Shown in pieces: positions 16,677 through 25,711 of a DNA stretch of 64,000 nucleotides. This stretch comes from G963665925 sp963678925 (GTDB lineage Bacteria; Bacillota; Clostridia; Peptostreptococcales; Acidaminobacteraceae). Under the pieces are notes generated by a model that ran no database searches, had not been told where the DNA came from, and saw only the letters and a program-made list of their open reading frames with translations. Location of the stretch: the NCBI GenBank assembly GCA_963678925.1, contig OY787533.1, positions 3,224,001-3,288,000 on the forward strand, read 5' to 3'. The position numbers were made by a program, and so were the translations under genes. Each line of letters opens with the position of its first letter. Within the stretch, counting starts at the first letter, position 1.

Positions 16677-17048
16677 TTGAACGAGATTTTTAATTATCAA
16701 TATGGATTAGTTAGTTATCTAATGGCACTATTTCTAATATATTTTGTAGGAAGAGAAATTATTGATGTTGCATACATAATTAAATGTGGGAAAACTTTAT
16801 CAAAAAAACCAAAAGAGTTTACTGGATCTATGTGGGTTCTGATTTTCTACATCGTACATGTAATTGCATATTCGGTATTTGGTTTTTTCTTTTGGAATTA
16901 TTATCATACAGTGAGGTTGACTGCAGATTACAGCGTTGAAAAATCAAGCAAAATGTGGTTTTTAATAGCGATGATGTTGATCATAAATCAAATTCGGAAA
17001 AGGATTGATAAGAAGTATTTAACAGAAACCGAAGTAAACAACACATAA
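16677..17048 (+). CDS. Small integral membrane protein, cassette 13
   Basis: About 120 residues with three hydrophobic segments (LMALFLIYFVGREI; VLIFYIVHVIAYSVFGFFFW; WFLIAMMLIINQI). The start is unsure: the frame is open into attC12, AAGGAG at 16671-16676 abuts TTG 16677 and lies 9 bases before an ATT at 16686, and the first downstream ATG (16722) has no ribosome site. The stop overlaps the next TAAC box. No family recognised. Confidence 0.5.
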   Translation: MNEIFNYQYGLVSYLMALFLIYFVGREIIDVAYIIKCGKTLSKKPKEFTGSMWVLIFYIVHVIAYSVFGFFFWNYYHTVRLTADYSVEKSSKMWFLIAMMLIINQIRKRIDKKYLTETEVNNT

Positions 17049-17171
17049 CACGACAATTACCAACATGCCCTTTACTTACAATAAGTAAGGGGCTTTTAAT
17101 ATGCAAATATGGTAAAATAAAGAAGTGACTAGAAATAGTAGGGCACGTCGTTAATTGCGGAAACGTTACAA
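17043..17171 (+). repeat. attC 13
   Basis: TAAC 17046, core GTTACAA 17165. Stem CAATTA/TAATTG; strong terminator in the loop (TTACTT/AAGTAA extended by CCC/GGG, then CTTTT); TGGTAAAAT with -10 at 17113-17118. Confidence 0.85.
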
Positions 17172-17678
17172 GAAATTTCGAAGTAGCTAAAGTGGCGTAT
17201 TTGAGGTTCCTACGGCGGTGTTCCCGACATATGTCGCTAATATTTCGACGGAGAACATTTTGGACGTAAAAAGAAATAAGAATCAAACCCTAAAAACATG
17301 CAGGGTATATTTCGAGAGCGGAATTTGCCAAAATCATTGAACCATAATGCGTTGGCTGAGTTACGTTACTGGAGAAAAAACATGATTTATGTAATCGCAC
17401 AATCGTAAATCATTTTAAGTATGAGGTCTCACTTTCTTGAACTAAGCTTCAATAGCAGAGGTGGGAAAATCAAAATCAAAAAAGTAAGCAGTGAGCTAAG
17501 TCTGTGTAGAACTTCTTGTAACACAGCGTTTTCCAACATTGAGCCAGTCACACCTTTTGCGAGGTGTGTTTTTATGTCATGTGCTGGGAGGTTTTACCTT
17601 TAAAGTGTAGAACAGTTAAAAGTGGAGAGCAAAAGTTGCGCCTAAAAACGTGGCTCAACATCGGAAACCGTGGGAACG
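17166..17678 (+). other. Cassette 14: no gene recognised
   Basis: About 510 bp. GACATATGTCG (17226-17236), preceded by TTCCC, resembles the attI repeats; the 5' end also resembles cassettes 6 and 17. A 60-codon frame at 17421-17603 runs into the attC and has no ribosome site. Confidence 0.6.
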
Positions 17679-17684
17679 TTAGGT
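17516..17684 (+). repeat. attC 14 (second long form)
   Basis: TAAC 17519, core GTTAGGT 17678. Stem TTGAGCCA/TGGCTCAA is perfect. Loop terminator CACACCT/AGGTGTG plus TTTTT, then TGTAGAACA as a poor -10. This form is related to the long attC of cassette 1 but keeps the T-run. Confidence 0.8.
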
Positions 17685-18125
17685 GAAAAAATTAAACTAG
17701 TTCTTGTGTATACGAATAAGTTAGATTTAAATTAGTCTAATAATAACAATTACACGTCTAATTAATTTTAAGTTTAATTTGCTCAAACCTAATACTATAG
17801 CAATAGTGATTTATAGGTATATAAGGAAATGAAAAGTAAAGATTAACGAGTCGCTAGCTTTGATATTTATACAGCAGTGAACATAATATTAGGAGATGTA
17901 GATGTGTTTTCATTAAAATACAATGCTCATAAACACATGTGGCAATGATGTGCAATATGATTAGAGGTATATGGATTTTTCATAATTGTGTTATAATATA
18001 ATAATTATGTTATAATATGGATGAGTAATTGATGTTGATTCGTTTATGAACTAACTAATTTGTCCAATTATGTTATATGTAAAAGTTGCTGTGAAATCCG
18101 TTTAAATAGAGGAGATGGTGTTAAT
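17685..18125 (+). other. AT-rich leader of cassette 15
   Basis: No ORF with support. It includes a strong extended -10, TGTTATAAT (18008-18016), within repeated TTATAATAT. This is probably the promoter region of the following gene. Confidence 0.5.
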
Positions 18126-19025
18126 ATGAGGAATCGGGAGATTGTCAAAAAGTTAGAATTAATAATTGGAAAGCTGATTATTGAACCAAAACAAGTAGGA
18201 GCTGATGCATATCAGATCAATAATCATAGTGAACTAATTGGCTATATATATATATTAGAGGAACTAAACATTTTCAAAGAAGATATGATAGAGTTAATTA
18301 GTTATCAAGCGGTGTATGCTAATCAGATGAGAAGTATTGTAGTTAATAAAGAAATAAGGAATATTTACGTATCGACAATAAATACTCTGAAACTAAAGAT
18401 TCAAGGTGTTATTGAATCATCAAAGCTGTTTCAAAAAGAAGAAAAAGAGTTTACAATTAGTGTAAAACTTCCTGAGTACAGATATTTATCGGAGATTTCG
18501 AAATTCGCCAGCGACTTAGATCAAGCAATAGCATTAGGTCTTTCAGCTGATGAAGTTAGAACGGAAGTTGAAATAGTTGGCTTCGATACAGGTTCAATGT
18601 GGTTTGAAGTTTGTCTTAAAACATCCGTTGCCACTACATTAATTGGTCGAATCATTTGGGCAGCTTTTGCATTTAAACAAAAGCAACTTGAAATTGAAAA
18701 ACGAAAATTAGAGAATCAAGCTTTAGAACTAAATATTGAGCATTTAAATGCACTTGATGACGCACTTGACAATAGTGTAAGAAAACTTATTGAAGCTGAA
18801 AGTCGAAATATTATTTCTGAGTATAATATTCCTGAAGATAATCATGAGTATAGAGAGTCATTAGTAAGATCAATTAAAACGTTTTCAGTGTTGATACGAG
18901 ATGGCTGCCAGATACATGCACGAATTGAATCAGAGGAGAATGACGAGAAGATTTTTCCTAGTTTTGACAGACCTGAGCTAAATTACTCAAAAATTAAGCA
19001 AATTACAGGTGAGAAAGCCGTTTAA
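18126..19025 (+). CDS. Hypothetical protein with one membrane segment and coiled coil, cassette 15
   Basis: 299 residues from ATG 18126, preceded by AGAGGAGAT about 10 bases upstream; a TTG 22 codons earlier lacks a site. After a helical N-terminal half, VEIVGFDTGSMWFEVCL leads into a hydrophobic stretch (VATTLIGRIIWAAFAF) and then a long Glu/Lys/Gln-rich coil (KQKQLEIEKRKLENQALEL). No family recognised; the membrane-anchored coiled-coil form recalls effector or sensor proteins. Confidence 0.6.
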   Translation: MRNREIVKKLELIIGKLIIEPKQVGADAYQINNHSELIGYIYILEELNIFKEDMIELISYQAVYANQMRSIVVNKEIRNIYVSTINTLKLKIQGVIESSKLFQKEEKEFTISVKLPEYRYLSEISKFASDLDQAIALGLSADEVRTEVEIVGFDTGSMWFEVCLKTSVATTLIGRIIWAAFAFKQKQLEIEKRKLENQALELNIEHLNALDDALDNSVRKLIEAESRNIISEYNIPEDNHEYRESLVRSIKTFSVLIRDGCQIHARIESEENDEKIFPSFDRPELNYSKIKQITGEKAV

Positions 19026-19090
19026 TTTCATCACCTAACACAGCAGTTCCCAAAATGCCCCTTTGTGTACACGAAGGGGCATTTCTTATA

Positions 19091-20997
19091 GTGCGCCCGG
19101 CATGGGCGCACTCTAGTCGGTGAAAGTCCGATACGGGGGCTGGTAGTGCCAACCGTTAGCCAAGAGCAAGGGTGTCCAACGTGAGGTGGAATCTGAAGGA
19201 AGCTGGAGGCAAAGTGCCGAGCCGAGGCACACGAATCACATTTGAGGCTTAACCAAGTGGATGAGGTTGCTATACAAACCAAAGTCCGATAACTACCCGA
19301 AACTTGGAAAGTAGATGTGGCGGCTACATGGCATGAAAGAGTGCGTTCTTACCCGGGGAGGTCTCAAGGATAAGTCCTGAAAAAAAATGGATGGACAACC
19401 CATGCAATGATGTATGGCTGAACCTTGAGAAGTCAGCAGAGGTCATAGTAGTCAGAGGGTCATGAACCTTTGATGAAGGACTGAACATTAGACAGGTGAT
19501 TATCAATGAAAGATTCAAATCGACAGCAAAGAAAGCAGAAAACTTCAGATGAAGGCTACTTGAGAGAGATAAGGTTGGAAACCGAAAGGGTATCAGGAGC
19601 GCCGAGCTGTGATATGGCATCTTCATGCGAGAAAGCCAGGCAGAAATCGAGTACGGAAAATCTGCTTGAGCGCATCGTTCATAAGGAAAACATGAATAGA
19701 GCGGTCAAGCGCGTTGTCAAGAACAAGGGAAGCCATGGGATAGATGGAATGCAGGTTGATGCACTTCGACCCTACCTGATAGACCACGGACGAGAAATTG
19801 TGGAGACAATCTTAGAGGGAAGGTATAAACCAAATCCAGTAAGGCGGGTAAACATCCCGAAACCAGATGGTGGCGAAAGAGCGCTGGGGATACCAACAGT
19901 GGTAGACCGAGTGATTCAACAAGCCATAAGCCAAGTGTTGTCCGAAATCTATGAGGAGAAATTCTCAACATACAGCTACGGATTTCGTCCTGGAAAAAGC
20001 GCGCATATGGCGCTGAAACAGGCAAAGCGTTACATCAATGAAGGCAATAGATATGTTTGTGACATAGACCTTGAGAAATTCTTTGACAGGGTTAATCATG
20101 ACAAGCTGATGCACCTCATTTCTCTTGAGATAGCTGACAAGCGAGTGCTGAAACTGATAAGAGCATACCTAAATGCAGGTGTGATGGAAAATGGTATAAA
20201 AGTGCGAACAAGAGAAGGGGCTCCACAAGGCGGACCTCTTAGTCCGCTACTGTCAAATATCATGTTGAATGAGCTGGATAAAGAGTTAAATCGAAGAGGA
20301 CATAAATTCTGCCGGTATGCTGATGACTGTAATATTTATGTCAAGAGCAGGCGAGCAGGACAAAGAGTTATGGCATCAATTAAGACATTTCTAGAATGCG
20401 AACTGCATTTGAAAGTGAATGAAAAGAAAAGTGCTGTAGCAAGTCCAACACGAAGAAAATTCCTTGGATACAGCTTCTACTATACTAAGAATGGCGTGGA
20501 CTTTCGAGTATACTCCCGAAGTGTACAGAAGCTAAAAGCAAAGATTCGACAAATCACAAACCGCAACGTCAGCATGAACTTCGAACAGCGAACACATCGT
20601 CTGCTTGAAGTCGCGAGGGGATGGACAAACTACTTCAAGATGGCAAGGATGAAGAAGCTGTTAGTTGAAATGGATAGATGGATTCGAAGACGACTTAGGG
20701 CATGCATCTGGAAGACATGGAAGAAAATCCGAACACGTTATAGGAATCTGATAAAACTAGGAATCCCAAAGCAAAAAGCTTGGGAGTTTGCGAACACTAG
20801 AAAAGGCTACTGGAGAATTTCCAATAGCCCTATTTTGCAACGTTCCATTACTAACGAAAGACTTACTAAACGTGGATTTGTCAGTTTATCTTCGCTGTAC
20901 AAGAAATATGCTGTCTAATGAACCGCCGTATACCGAACGGTACGTACGGTGGTGTGAGAGGTCGGTGGCTGAATTAATCGGTCACCTCCTACTCGAT
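19091..20997 (+). mobile_element. Group IIC intron
   Basis: Begins GTGCGCCCGGCATGGGCGCA and ends in CTCCTACTCGAT; joining the flanks restores TTATA-CTCGATTTATGG, as in uninterrupted sites (TTATACTCGGTTTATGG). Domain V is at 20920-20954, with a GAAC loop and the pairs CCGTATACC/GGTACGTACGG; the domain VI stem follows at 20957-20987. The reverse transcriptase ORF lies in domain IV. Insertion immediately after a terminator-like stem fits class IIC habit. Confidence 0.88.
19506..20918 (+). CDS. ltrA: Group II intron reverse transcriptase/maturase
   Basis: 470 residues: RT domain (about 60-330) with NKGSHGIDGM, RRVNIPKPDGGERALGIP, SYGFRPGKSAH and the catalytic YADD (RYADDCNIYV), then a maturase X domain (about 350-450) with LGIPKQKAWEFANTRKGYW. 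No C-terminal HNH endonuclease is present, as expected for class C introns, which rely on hairpin or replication-fork targets. It assists splicing and retrotransposition of its own intron. The frame is intact. Confidence 0.92.
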   Translation: MKDSNRQQRKQKTSDEGYLREIRLETERVSGAPSCDMASSCEKARQKSSTENLLERIVHKENMNRAVKRVVKNKGSHGIDGMQVDALRPYLIDHGREIVETILEGRYKPNPVRRVNIPKPDGGERALGIPTVVDRVIQQAISQVLSEIYEEKFSTYSYGFRPGKSAHMALKQAKRYINEGNRYVCDIDLEKFFDRVNHDKLMHLISLEIADKRVLKLIRAYLNAGVMENGIKVRTREGAPQGGPLSPLLSNIMLNELDKELNRRGHKFCRYADDCNIYVKSRRAGQRVMASIKTFLECELHLKVNEKKSAVASPTRRKFLGYSFYYTKNGVDFRVYSRSVQKLKAKIRQITNRNVSMNFEQRTHRLLEVARGWTNYFKMARMKKLLVEMDRWIRRRLRACIWKTWKKIRTRYRNLIKLGIPKQKAWEFANTRKGYWRISNSPILQRSITNERLTKRGFVSLSSLYKKYAV

Positions 20998-21166
20998 CTC
21001 GATTTATGGTAAAATATAGTATATGAATTATAAAAAGTGGGGGCACATCGGGAACTGTGGGAACGTTAGGTGAAACGTGAGGGCAGGAGTAGTATTAAAG
21101 AAAAGTTAATTTGTACCGATAACAATTATGTAGTAAAATATAGGTAAGAAGGAAGGGTGAGATTAT

Positions 21167-21346
21167 ATGGCTACTAGATCATTTATTCGAAATATTGAAG
21201 TATCAAAGCCGACTGCTGTAAAAAAAATCCACTCGGCTATGAAAGCAAATGAAGTCCAGACTTTCAAGACATCAATTAAAGATATTGATACAGTAATAAG
21301 ACAATCTAGACGAGGGTTAGCGTCAAAACTAACTCAAAAATACTAA
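21167..21346 (+). CDS. Small putative antitoxin (59 aa)
   Basis: ATG 21167 preceded by GGAAGGGTGA. The product begins MATRSFIRNIEVSKPTAVKK and ends GLASKLTQKY. It is basic, with an IHSAMKANEV helix. It sits 15 bp before a GNAT gene, the layout of GNAT-type toxin-antitoxin modules. No DNA-binding motif can be named, so the antitoxin role is inferred from position and size. Confidence 0.6.
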   Translation: MATRSFIRNIEVSKPTAVKKIHSAMKANEVQTFKTSIKDIDTVIRQSRRGLASKLTQKY

Positions 21347-21361
21347 TCTAAGGAATTTCGT

Positions 21362-22078
21362 ATGAATAGATTTGAGTTTTATTCACTAAAAGATTTATTA
21401 GAAGATTTTTATATATCTGAAATTGCACAAGAATTATCTGTTGATGAAAATGCAATTGAATATAATGATAATTTAGAAATTAAAGTTAATGGTAAAAATC
21501 TAGAAACTCTGCTAACAACACTAGGACTCTCTAAAAAAAGTCTATTTAAAAGTGCTGAAAGCAGAGTTTTGAGGTATTTACAAACATTTAATTGTTGTAA
21601 GAATCCAGATGTGGAGGATTTTCTACATAATAGTGAAAAAGCGTTAAGATTGCAAAAAGAAAGCATTGCAAGGACATATCTAATAATAGATTCAGAACAT
21701 GAACTAGCTATTGCAGCATATTTTTCCATTGCAATTAAGCCAATTACTATAAAAGAGAATTTTAAAATTACAAATAGCAAGCGAAGAAAAATGAATTCTA
21801 AAAATATTGGGAATGGTGTAGAAGTATGTTCCACTTTCCTTATAGGTCAAATTGGAAGAGATATAAATTATTCAAGTGAAGACATAAATTTAAAAGACAT
21901 AATGGAATACATATTCGGGGTAATTAACAAAGTTAGAGAGTTAATAGGTGGAAGAATAGTTCTTGTTGAAGTTGATAAAGAACCTAAGTTAATAAAGAAG
22001 TATGAAGAATTGAATTTTGAAAATATTCAATCTGATACGGAATTTACTCAACTGATGCAGTGGGTAAATACATATTGA
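21362..22078 (+). CDS. GNAT-fold acetyltransferase, possible toxin, cassette 16
   Basis: 238 residues. The GNAT core is visible as DFLHNSEKALRLQKESIART, TYLIIDSEHELAIAAYFSIA, CSTFLIGQIGRD and GGRIVLVEVDKEPKLIKKYEELNF. This subfamily includes tRNA- or translation-targeting toxins as well as ordinary acetyltransferases. The acetyl-CoA loop (QIGRD) is shortened but present. The N-terminal 80 residues are extra. Paired with the small ORF just upstream. Confidence 0.65.
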   Translation: MNRFEFYSLKDLLEDFYISEIAQELSVDENAIEYNDNLEIKVNGKNLETLLTTLGLSKKSLFKSAESRVLRYLQTFNCCKNPDVEDFLHNSEKALRLQKESIARTYLIIDSEHELAIAAYFSIAIKPITIKENFKITNSKRRKMNSKNIGNGVEVCSTFLIGQIGRDINYSSEDINLKDIMEYIFGVINKVRELIGGRIVLVEVDKEPKLIKKYEELNFENIQSDTEFTQLMQWVNTY

Positions 22079-22092
22079 AGCCCTCAAGCATC

Positions 22093-22222
22093 ACCTAACA
22101 CAGCAGTTCCCAAAATGCCCCTTTGTTTATACGAAGTGGCATTTATTACATTATATTATGGTAAAATATAGTATATGAGTTATAAAAAGTGGGGCACATC
22201 GGGAACTGTGGGAACGTTACAT
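22093..22222 (+). repeat. attC 16
   Basis: TAAC 22096, core GTTACAT 22216. Stem CAGTTCCC/GGGAACTG; loop hairpin GCCCCTT/AAGTGGC then ATTTATTA; TGGTAAAAT with -10 at 22162-22167. Confidence 0.9.
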
Positions 22223-22797
22223 GAAATGCTACGAAGTCATTGAAGTTAAGTAGTTTTATGTATTGGGAGTTTGCGAAGTATGTCGGGAATACCTTAAGGC
22301 TCCTTTTGTGAAAATTAGTAAAATCCTTAAAGTACAGAAGTGGTTTTACTTCTTTAGCATATTGTATATCGGCTACTGATTGGCTAATAACATGATCTGA
22401 AGGTGTTGAGTTAAAACCAAAATGGTTCATTACATTTACTAAATACAACTTGATCAGTGATTGTCTATATTGCATTGACTAAAACGTCGAGAAAAAACAA
22501 ATTTGATCAATTGCAGAATCCAAATGTCTTTCGGCTATTGATTTGGTAATACATTGGCTACATATATTAAATGCAATTGAAGTGCGGTGGTATAAGGCTT
22601 TAGAAATAGTCCTTGATTATTTGCACATCATGTAACATGTCAGTTCCCAACATTGAGCCATGTCACACCTTTTGCGGGGTGTGATTTTTATTAGCAGTCT
22701 ATGGAAGGTAATGGGATTCAAGTATAGAATAGTTAAAGGAGAGGAAGCAAAAGTTGCGCCATAAAAGCTGGCTCAACGTACGGGAACTGCAAGAACG
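22217..22797 (+). other. Cassette 17: no certain gene
   Basis: About 580 bp. GAAGTATGTCGGG (22275-22287) resembles the attI repeat. On the minus strand a frame ending at 22146 and starting near 22475 gives a protein-like N-terminus (MQYRQSLIKLYLVNVMNHFG) but lacks a ribosome site and runs out through attC16. It may be a decayed reverse gene. Confidence 0.5.
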
Positions 22798-22803
22798 TTA
22801 TGG
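22630..22803 (+). repeat. attC 17 (second long form)
   Basis: TAAC 22633, core GTTATGG 22797. Stems CAGTTCCC/GGGAACTG and TTGAGCCA/TGGCTCAA. Loop terminator CACACCTTTTGCGGGGTGTG plus ATTTTT, then TATAGAATA as a -10-like box. Confidence 0.8.
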
Positions 22804-22871
22804 GACAGTCTCGACTTAGTATATATTCACTATGCAGTGTTTTTTTACTAGGCAATTAGTATATGATGGAA

Positions 22872-24026
22872 TTAATTGCTAGTAATCTGCCTAGGTGGTA
22901 ATTCAGTAGTTTTAGAAAGATCAGCAATTAATTTATCAATTTTAGAGTTACTACTTGTACCAGTCTTATGCGCAACAAAGCTAGCAAGATCAATAGGACC
23001 TTCACATCTATTTAAAGAAGGTGCAATAATATATACAATGCCCATATGATTTATATTAACATTCAGGTAATCTAGATTTTTAGTCAATATCACCGTTGTA
23101 TTCATTCTACCAAACAGAGAAATATTCAGTGCTAAGAATGTTCCAACTTTTAGTAATGTAATCACATGACAATTATCAAATGCTAAAAAGCTATCTATGA
23201 ATAGTTCCTGATCTTTATAGAAACTTGAGCCACTAATTTGGATGTCTTCAATATCAACAGATGATTTTGCCCACATACCTCTTCTTAGTAGATCTGCTTC
23301 TTCGCTTTGTAAAAAATCGGTTTTTAGAAAAAGCCCAGCCATACCTAACACTGTTTTGAATATGAATCTATCGTGAACGTGAAATGAAGTTTCGAAAGTT
23401 GCGTTAATTGAAGCTGCTATGGTTTCTTTATTCTTTTCATTCAGTTCTTCTAAATGAGATGGAATTGCTGAGAGTTTATCATTTGGAGTATAGAGAGCAT
23501 TGCCAATGTAGATTTTAGAATTTTTGAAGGATGAAGTGACTGAGTTTATCGCAATATGTTGCCAGATGGGGTTATTAGAGACCATATAGAAAAATACGAA
23601 GCCATGATCGATTTCATTGTCTCTTATGTAGGTTGGTTTACCAACCATAGGAATGTTTAATCTATCATTGTATTCATTATGAAAATGTAAAACTGCTTCT
23701 CCACAAGGACCTAACCATAGTTCACAGATTTTTTCTTCATATGTATATTCTTTTATTTTGCCCATATATGAAAGTGGTAAGGTGGTTTTATTATTCATCT
23801 CTGCAAAACTTGATGAATTCGAATCTATATATGCTTTTACTAGAAACTGTTTTGCAAATGGGCCATCGATAAATGTTCCAGCTCGATTATTACATTGACG
23901 GCAGACATTGTATAGAATGAATGGATTCTTTTCGTGAATATTTCCACCTAAAACTTGTGGAATAACATGTTCTCGTGTCATCATATTTTCAGGATATTCT
24001 TTGCCACAATATACACAAATAGCCAT
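22872..24026 (-). CDS. HNH endonuclease, reversed cassette gene (cassette 18)
   Basis: 384 residues, start at 24026 (MAICVYCG) because GAGAGGA precedes it; an ATG 17 codons upstream has none. The N-terminal zinc HNH site reads CVYCGKEYPENMMTREHVIP and then VCRQCNNRAG. A further 300 residues have no motif and may recognise the substrate. This is the only clear gene read against the array, so it must carry its own promoter. Confidence 0.8.
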   Translation of the reverse strand: MAICVYCGKEYPENMMTREHVIPQVLGGNIHEKNPFILYNVCRQCNNRAGTFIDGPFAKQFLVKAYIDSNSSSFAEMNNKTTLPLSYMGKIKEYTYEEKICELWLGPCGEAVLHFHNEYNDRLNIPMVGKPTYIRDNEIDHGFVFFYMVSNNPIWQHIAINSVTSSFKNSKIYIGNALYTPNDKLSAIPSHLEELNEKNKETIAASINATFETSFHVHDRFIFKTVLGMAGLFLKTDFLQSEEADLLRRGMWAKSSVDIEDIQISGSSFYKDQELFIDSFLAFDNCHVITLLKVGTFLALNISLFGRMNTTVILTKNLDYLNVNINHMGIVYIIAPSLNRCEGPIDLASFVAHKTGTSSNSKIDKLIADLSKTTELPPRQITSN

Positions 24027-24091
24027 AACTTGTCCTCTCTCAGTGATTAGTAGTTTAAAAATATATTTAGTATGCATACGTCAAAACCATC

Positions 24092-24220
24092 CCATAACAC
24101 AGCGGTTCCAAACATGCCACTATCTTTTTAACAAGAAAAATTGCATACACAGTATATGGTAATATATAACATGTGCATTGTAAATAGGGTGGCACGTCGT
24201 GAACCGTGGGAACGTTATAT
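24092..24220 (+). repeat. attC 18
   Basis: TAAC 24095, core GTTATAT 24214. Stem CGGTTC/GAACCG (covarying), TGCCA/TGGCA. The loop has no GC-rich terminator; the box is TGGTAATAT (-10 at 24160-24165). Confidence 0.8.
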
Positions 24221-24714
24221 GCCATTGGCAGGTTGGGGAGTGTGAAGCAGGAGGACGTGCGTTATCCGACGTTTATCGGGAACGCAGTTGTGTTGCTTTA
24301 TCTGAGTTAAAGGGTAATATTGCCGGCGCATTACGGAAGTGTATTTCGAGTAGAAGTTCCGCAATTAGTTCGGTTTTGAACTGGGGCCACGAGGTGAGTG
24401 CTTCAGGCACTCAATAGTTTTTAGATTTCATGAGGTTTTTTGGTGTCATTACGACAATGCTTTTACGGAAAAATGAAAACTATGCGTGGCGAACCCGCAA
24501 TGAACAAAGGGGATAATGGGGATCATGCGCCTATCTCGTGACGATGTAGCAGTATCGAAGGAAACACGGAACGAAAAGTGTGCCAACAGCAGATAACACG
24601 ACAGTTCCCAACATGCCCCTGAGTCAGGAAGTTTCCGAAGTTGAGCAGCTAAAGCTGGCTCAAAAGTAGATGAATCTAAAATATTCAAAAGGCACATCGT
24701 GAACTGCGGGAACG
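24215..24714 (+). repeat. Cassette 19: gene-poor repeat cassette, copy 6
   Basis: The body is nearly identical to copy 5 (cassette 11), with the same 2-bp insertion, but from the TAAC box onward the attC is a different, shorter type shared with copy 7. Confidence 0.8.
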
Positions 24715-24720
24715 TTACAT
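24591..24720 (+). repeat. attC 19 (hybrid form)
   Basis: TAAC 24594, core GTTACAT 24714. Stem CAGTTC/GAACTG. Loop begins CCCCTGAGTCAGG and contains GAGCAGCTAAAGCTGGCTC; no TGGTAAAAT box. Confidence 0.75.
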
Positions 24721-24763
24721 GAAAGCATAAAATGAGATAAATGATAAATCAAGCAATTTGACC

Positions 24764-24783
24764 ATATAACATATATGTTATAT
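24764..24783 (+). promoter_or_regulatory. Operator/promoter of toxin-antitoxin pair
   Basis: Perfect 20-bp palindrome ATATAACATATATGTTATAT overlapping TATAAT-like sequence, 27 bp before the toxin start. It is a likely binding site for the XRE antitoxin. Confidence 0.6.
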
Positions 24784-24809
24784 AATTATGATATCAGAAG
24801 AGGTGAACT

Positions 24810-25160
24810 ATGTTTGAAGTAATCTATTATCATAGAGATGGTCAATGTCCAATACTAAGTTTTCTAGAAACATTGCCTAAGAAAGATCGAGCAAAAATAT
24901 TAAGAGAGATAGATTTGCTTCAAGAATTTGGTTTGAGATTGACAATGCCTCATGTTAAAAAAATGAAGGGTACTGCTGACTTATGGGAGTTGAGGGTAAA
25001 GCAAGGAACTGATAATTATAGAGTGTTTTACTTTGCCTACACTGGTCAGAAATTTGTAATGCTTCATGCGTTTCAAAAGAAGACACAAAAGACACCTAAA
25101 AAAGACATTGAAATTGCAGAGTACCGTAAATCGGATTTTATCAAGCGAGGTGAGTTATAA
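24810..25160 (+). CDS. HigB-type (RelE/Gp49) toxin
   Basis: 116 residues. It shows the phage-derived Gp49/HigB pattern: EVIYYHRDGQCPILSFLETL at the start, LTMPHVKKMKGTADLWELRV, then YRVFYFAYTGQKFVMLHAFQKK and an ADxDI-like tail (KDIEIAEYRKSDF). Relatives are ribosome-dependent mRNA endonucleases. The stop overlaps the antitoxin ATG by one base, toxin first, as in higBA operons. Cassette 20. Confidence 0.85.
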   Translation: MFEVIYYHRDGQCPILSFLETLPKKDRAKILREIDLLQEFGLRLTMPHVKKMKGTADLWELRVKQGTDNYRVFYFAYTGQKFVMLHAFQKKTQKTPKKDIEIAEYRKSDFIKRGEL

Positions 25161-25429
25161 TGCGTCATGAAGATATTAAAAAGCTATTGCTTGCTGACGA
25201 AGAGACAAAAGAAGAATATAATGCACTAGAACCGATATACACGTTGATTAGTGAAATTATTCGTCTTAGATTGGAAAAAGGGCTCACTCAAAAGGATTTA
25301 GCTGAAATTGTTGGGACGAAACAGTCTGCTATTTCGAGATTAGAGAGTGGCTCATATAATCCAAGTTTTGAATTTCTTTCAAAAGTAGCACATGCACTTG
25401 GAAAAGAACTTCATGTAACATTTAGTTAG
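25160..25429 (+). CDS. HigA-type XRE antitoxin
   Basis: 89 residues with an XRE helix-turn-helix at about 32-85: IIRLRLEKGLTQKDLAEIVG, then TKQSAISRLESGSYNPSFEF. It should neutralise the upstream toxin and repress the operon through the palindrome at 24764-24783. Start ATG overlaps the toxin stop. Confidence 0.88.
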   Translation: MRHEDIKKLLLADEETKEEYNALEPIYTLISEIIRLRLEKGLTQKDLAEIVGTKQSAISRLESGSYNPSFEFLSKVAHALGKELHVTFS

Positions 25430-25503
25430 TTTGGAAAGTGATGAAGTAAAAATATAATACGGATTGCAATTAACATCATGCTGGTTAAACATTTTATGCC
25501 ATC

Positions 25504-25633
25504 ATGTAACACGACAATTGCCAAAATGCCCCTTTGAGAAATCAGAGGGGCTATTTTAAATAGTTGTATGGTAAAATATAACTAATGAGTAAGAAAAAGA
25601 AGGGGCACATCGGCAATTGCGGGAACGTTATAC
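25504..25633 (+). repeat. attC 20
   Basis: TAAC 25507, core GTTATAC 25627. Stem CAATTGCC/GGCAATTG, GAAA-capped hairpin then TATTTTA, TGGTAAAAT with -10 at 25572-25577. Confidence 0.9.
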
Positions 25634-25711
25634 GGCATGCATTTCTAGCTTGTCTCGGATTAGAAAAGTAGATTTAATAGGGCAAATAATCAATCTTAAA
25701 GTGAGGCAAAT

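Larger units (their letters stand above)
19033..21071 (+). repeat. attC 15, split by group II intron
   Basis: TAAC 19036, core GTTAGGT 21065. Stem CAGTTCCC/GGGAACTG is preserved across the intron. The 5' part keeps the loop hairpin GCCCCTT/AAGGGGC followed by ATTTCTTATA; the 3' part keeps TGGTAAAAT (-10 at 21010-21015). Confidence 0.85.
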
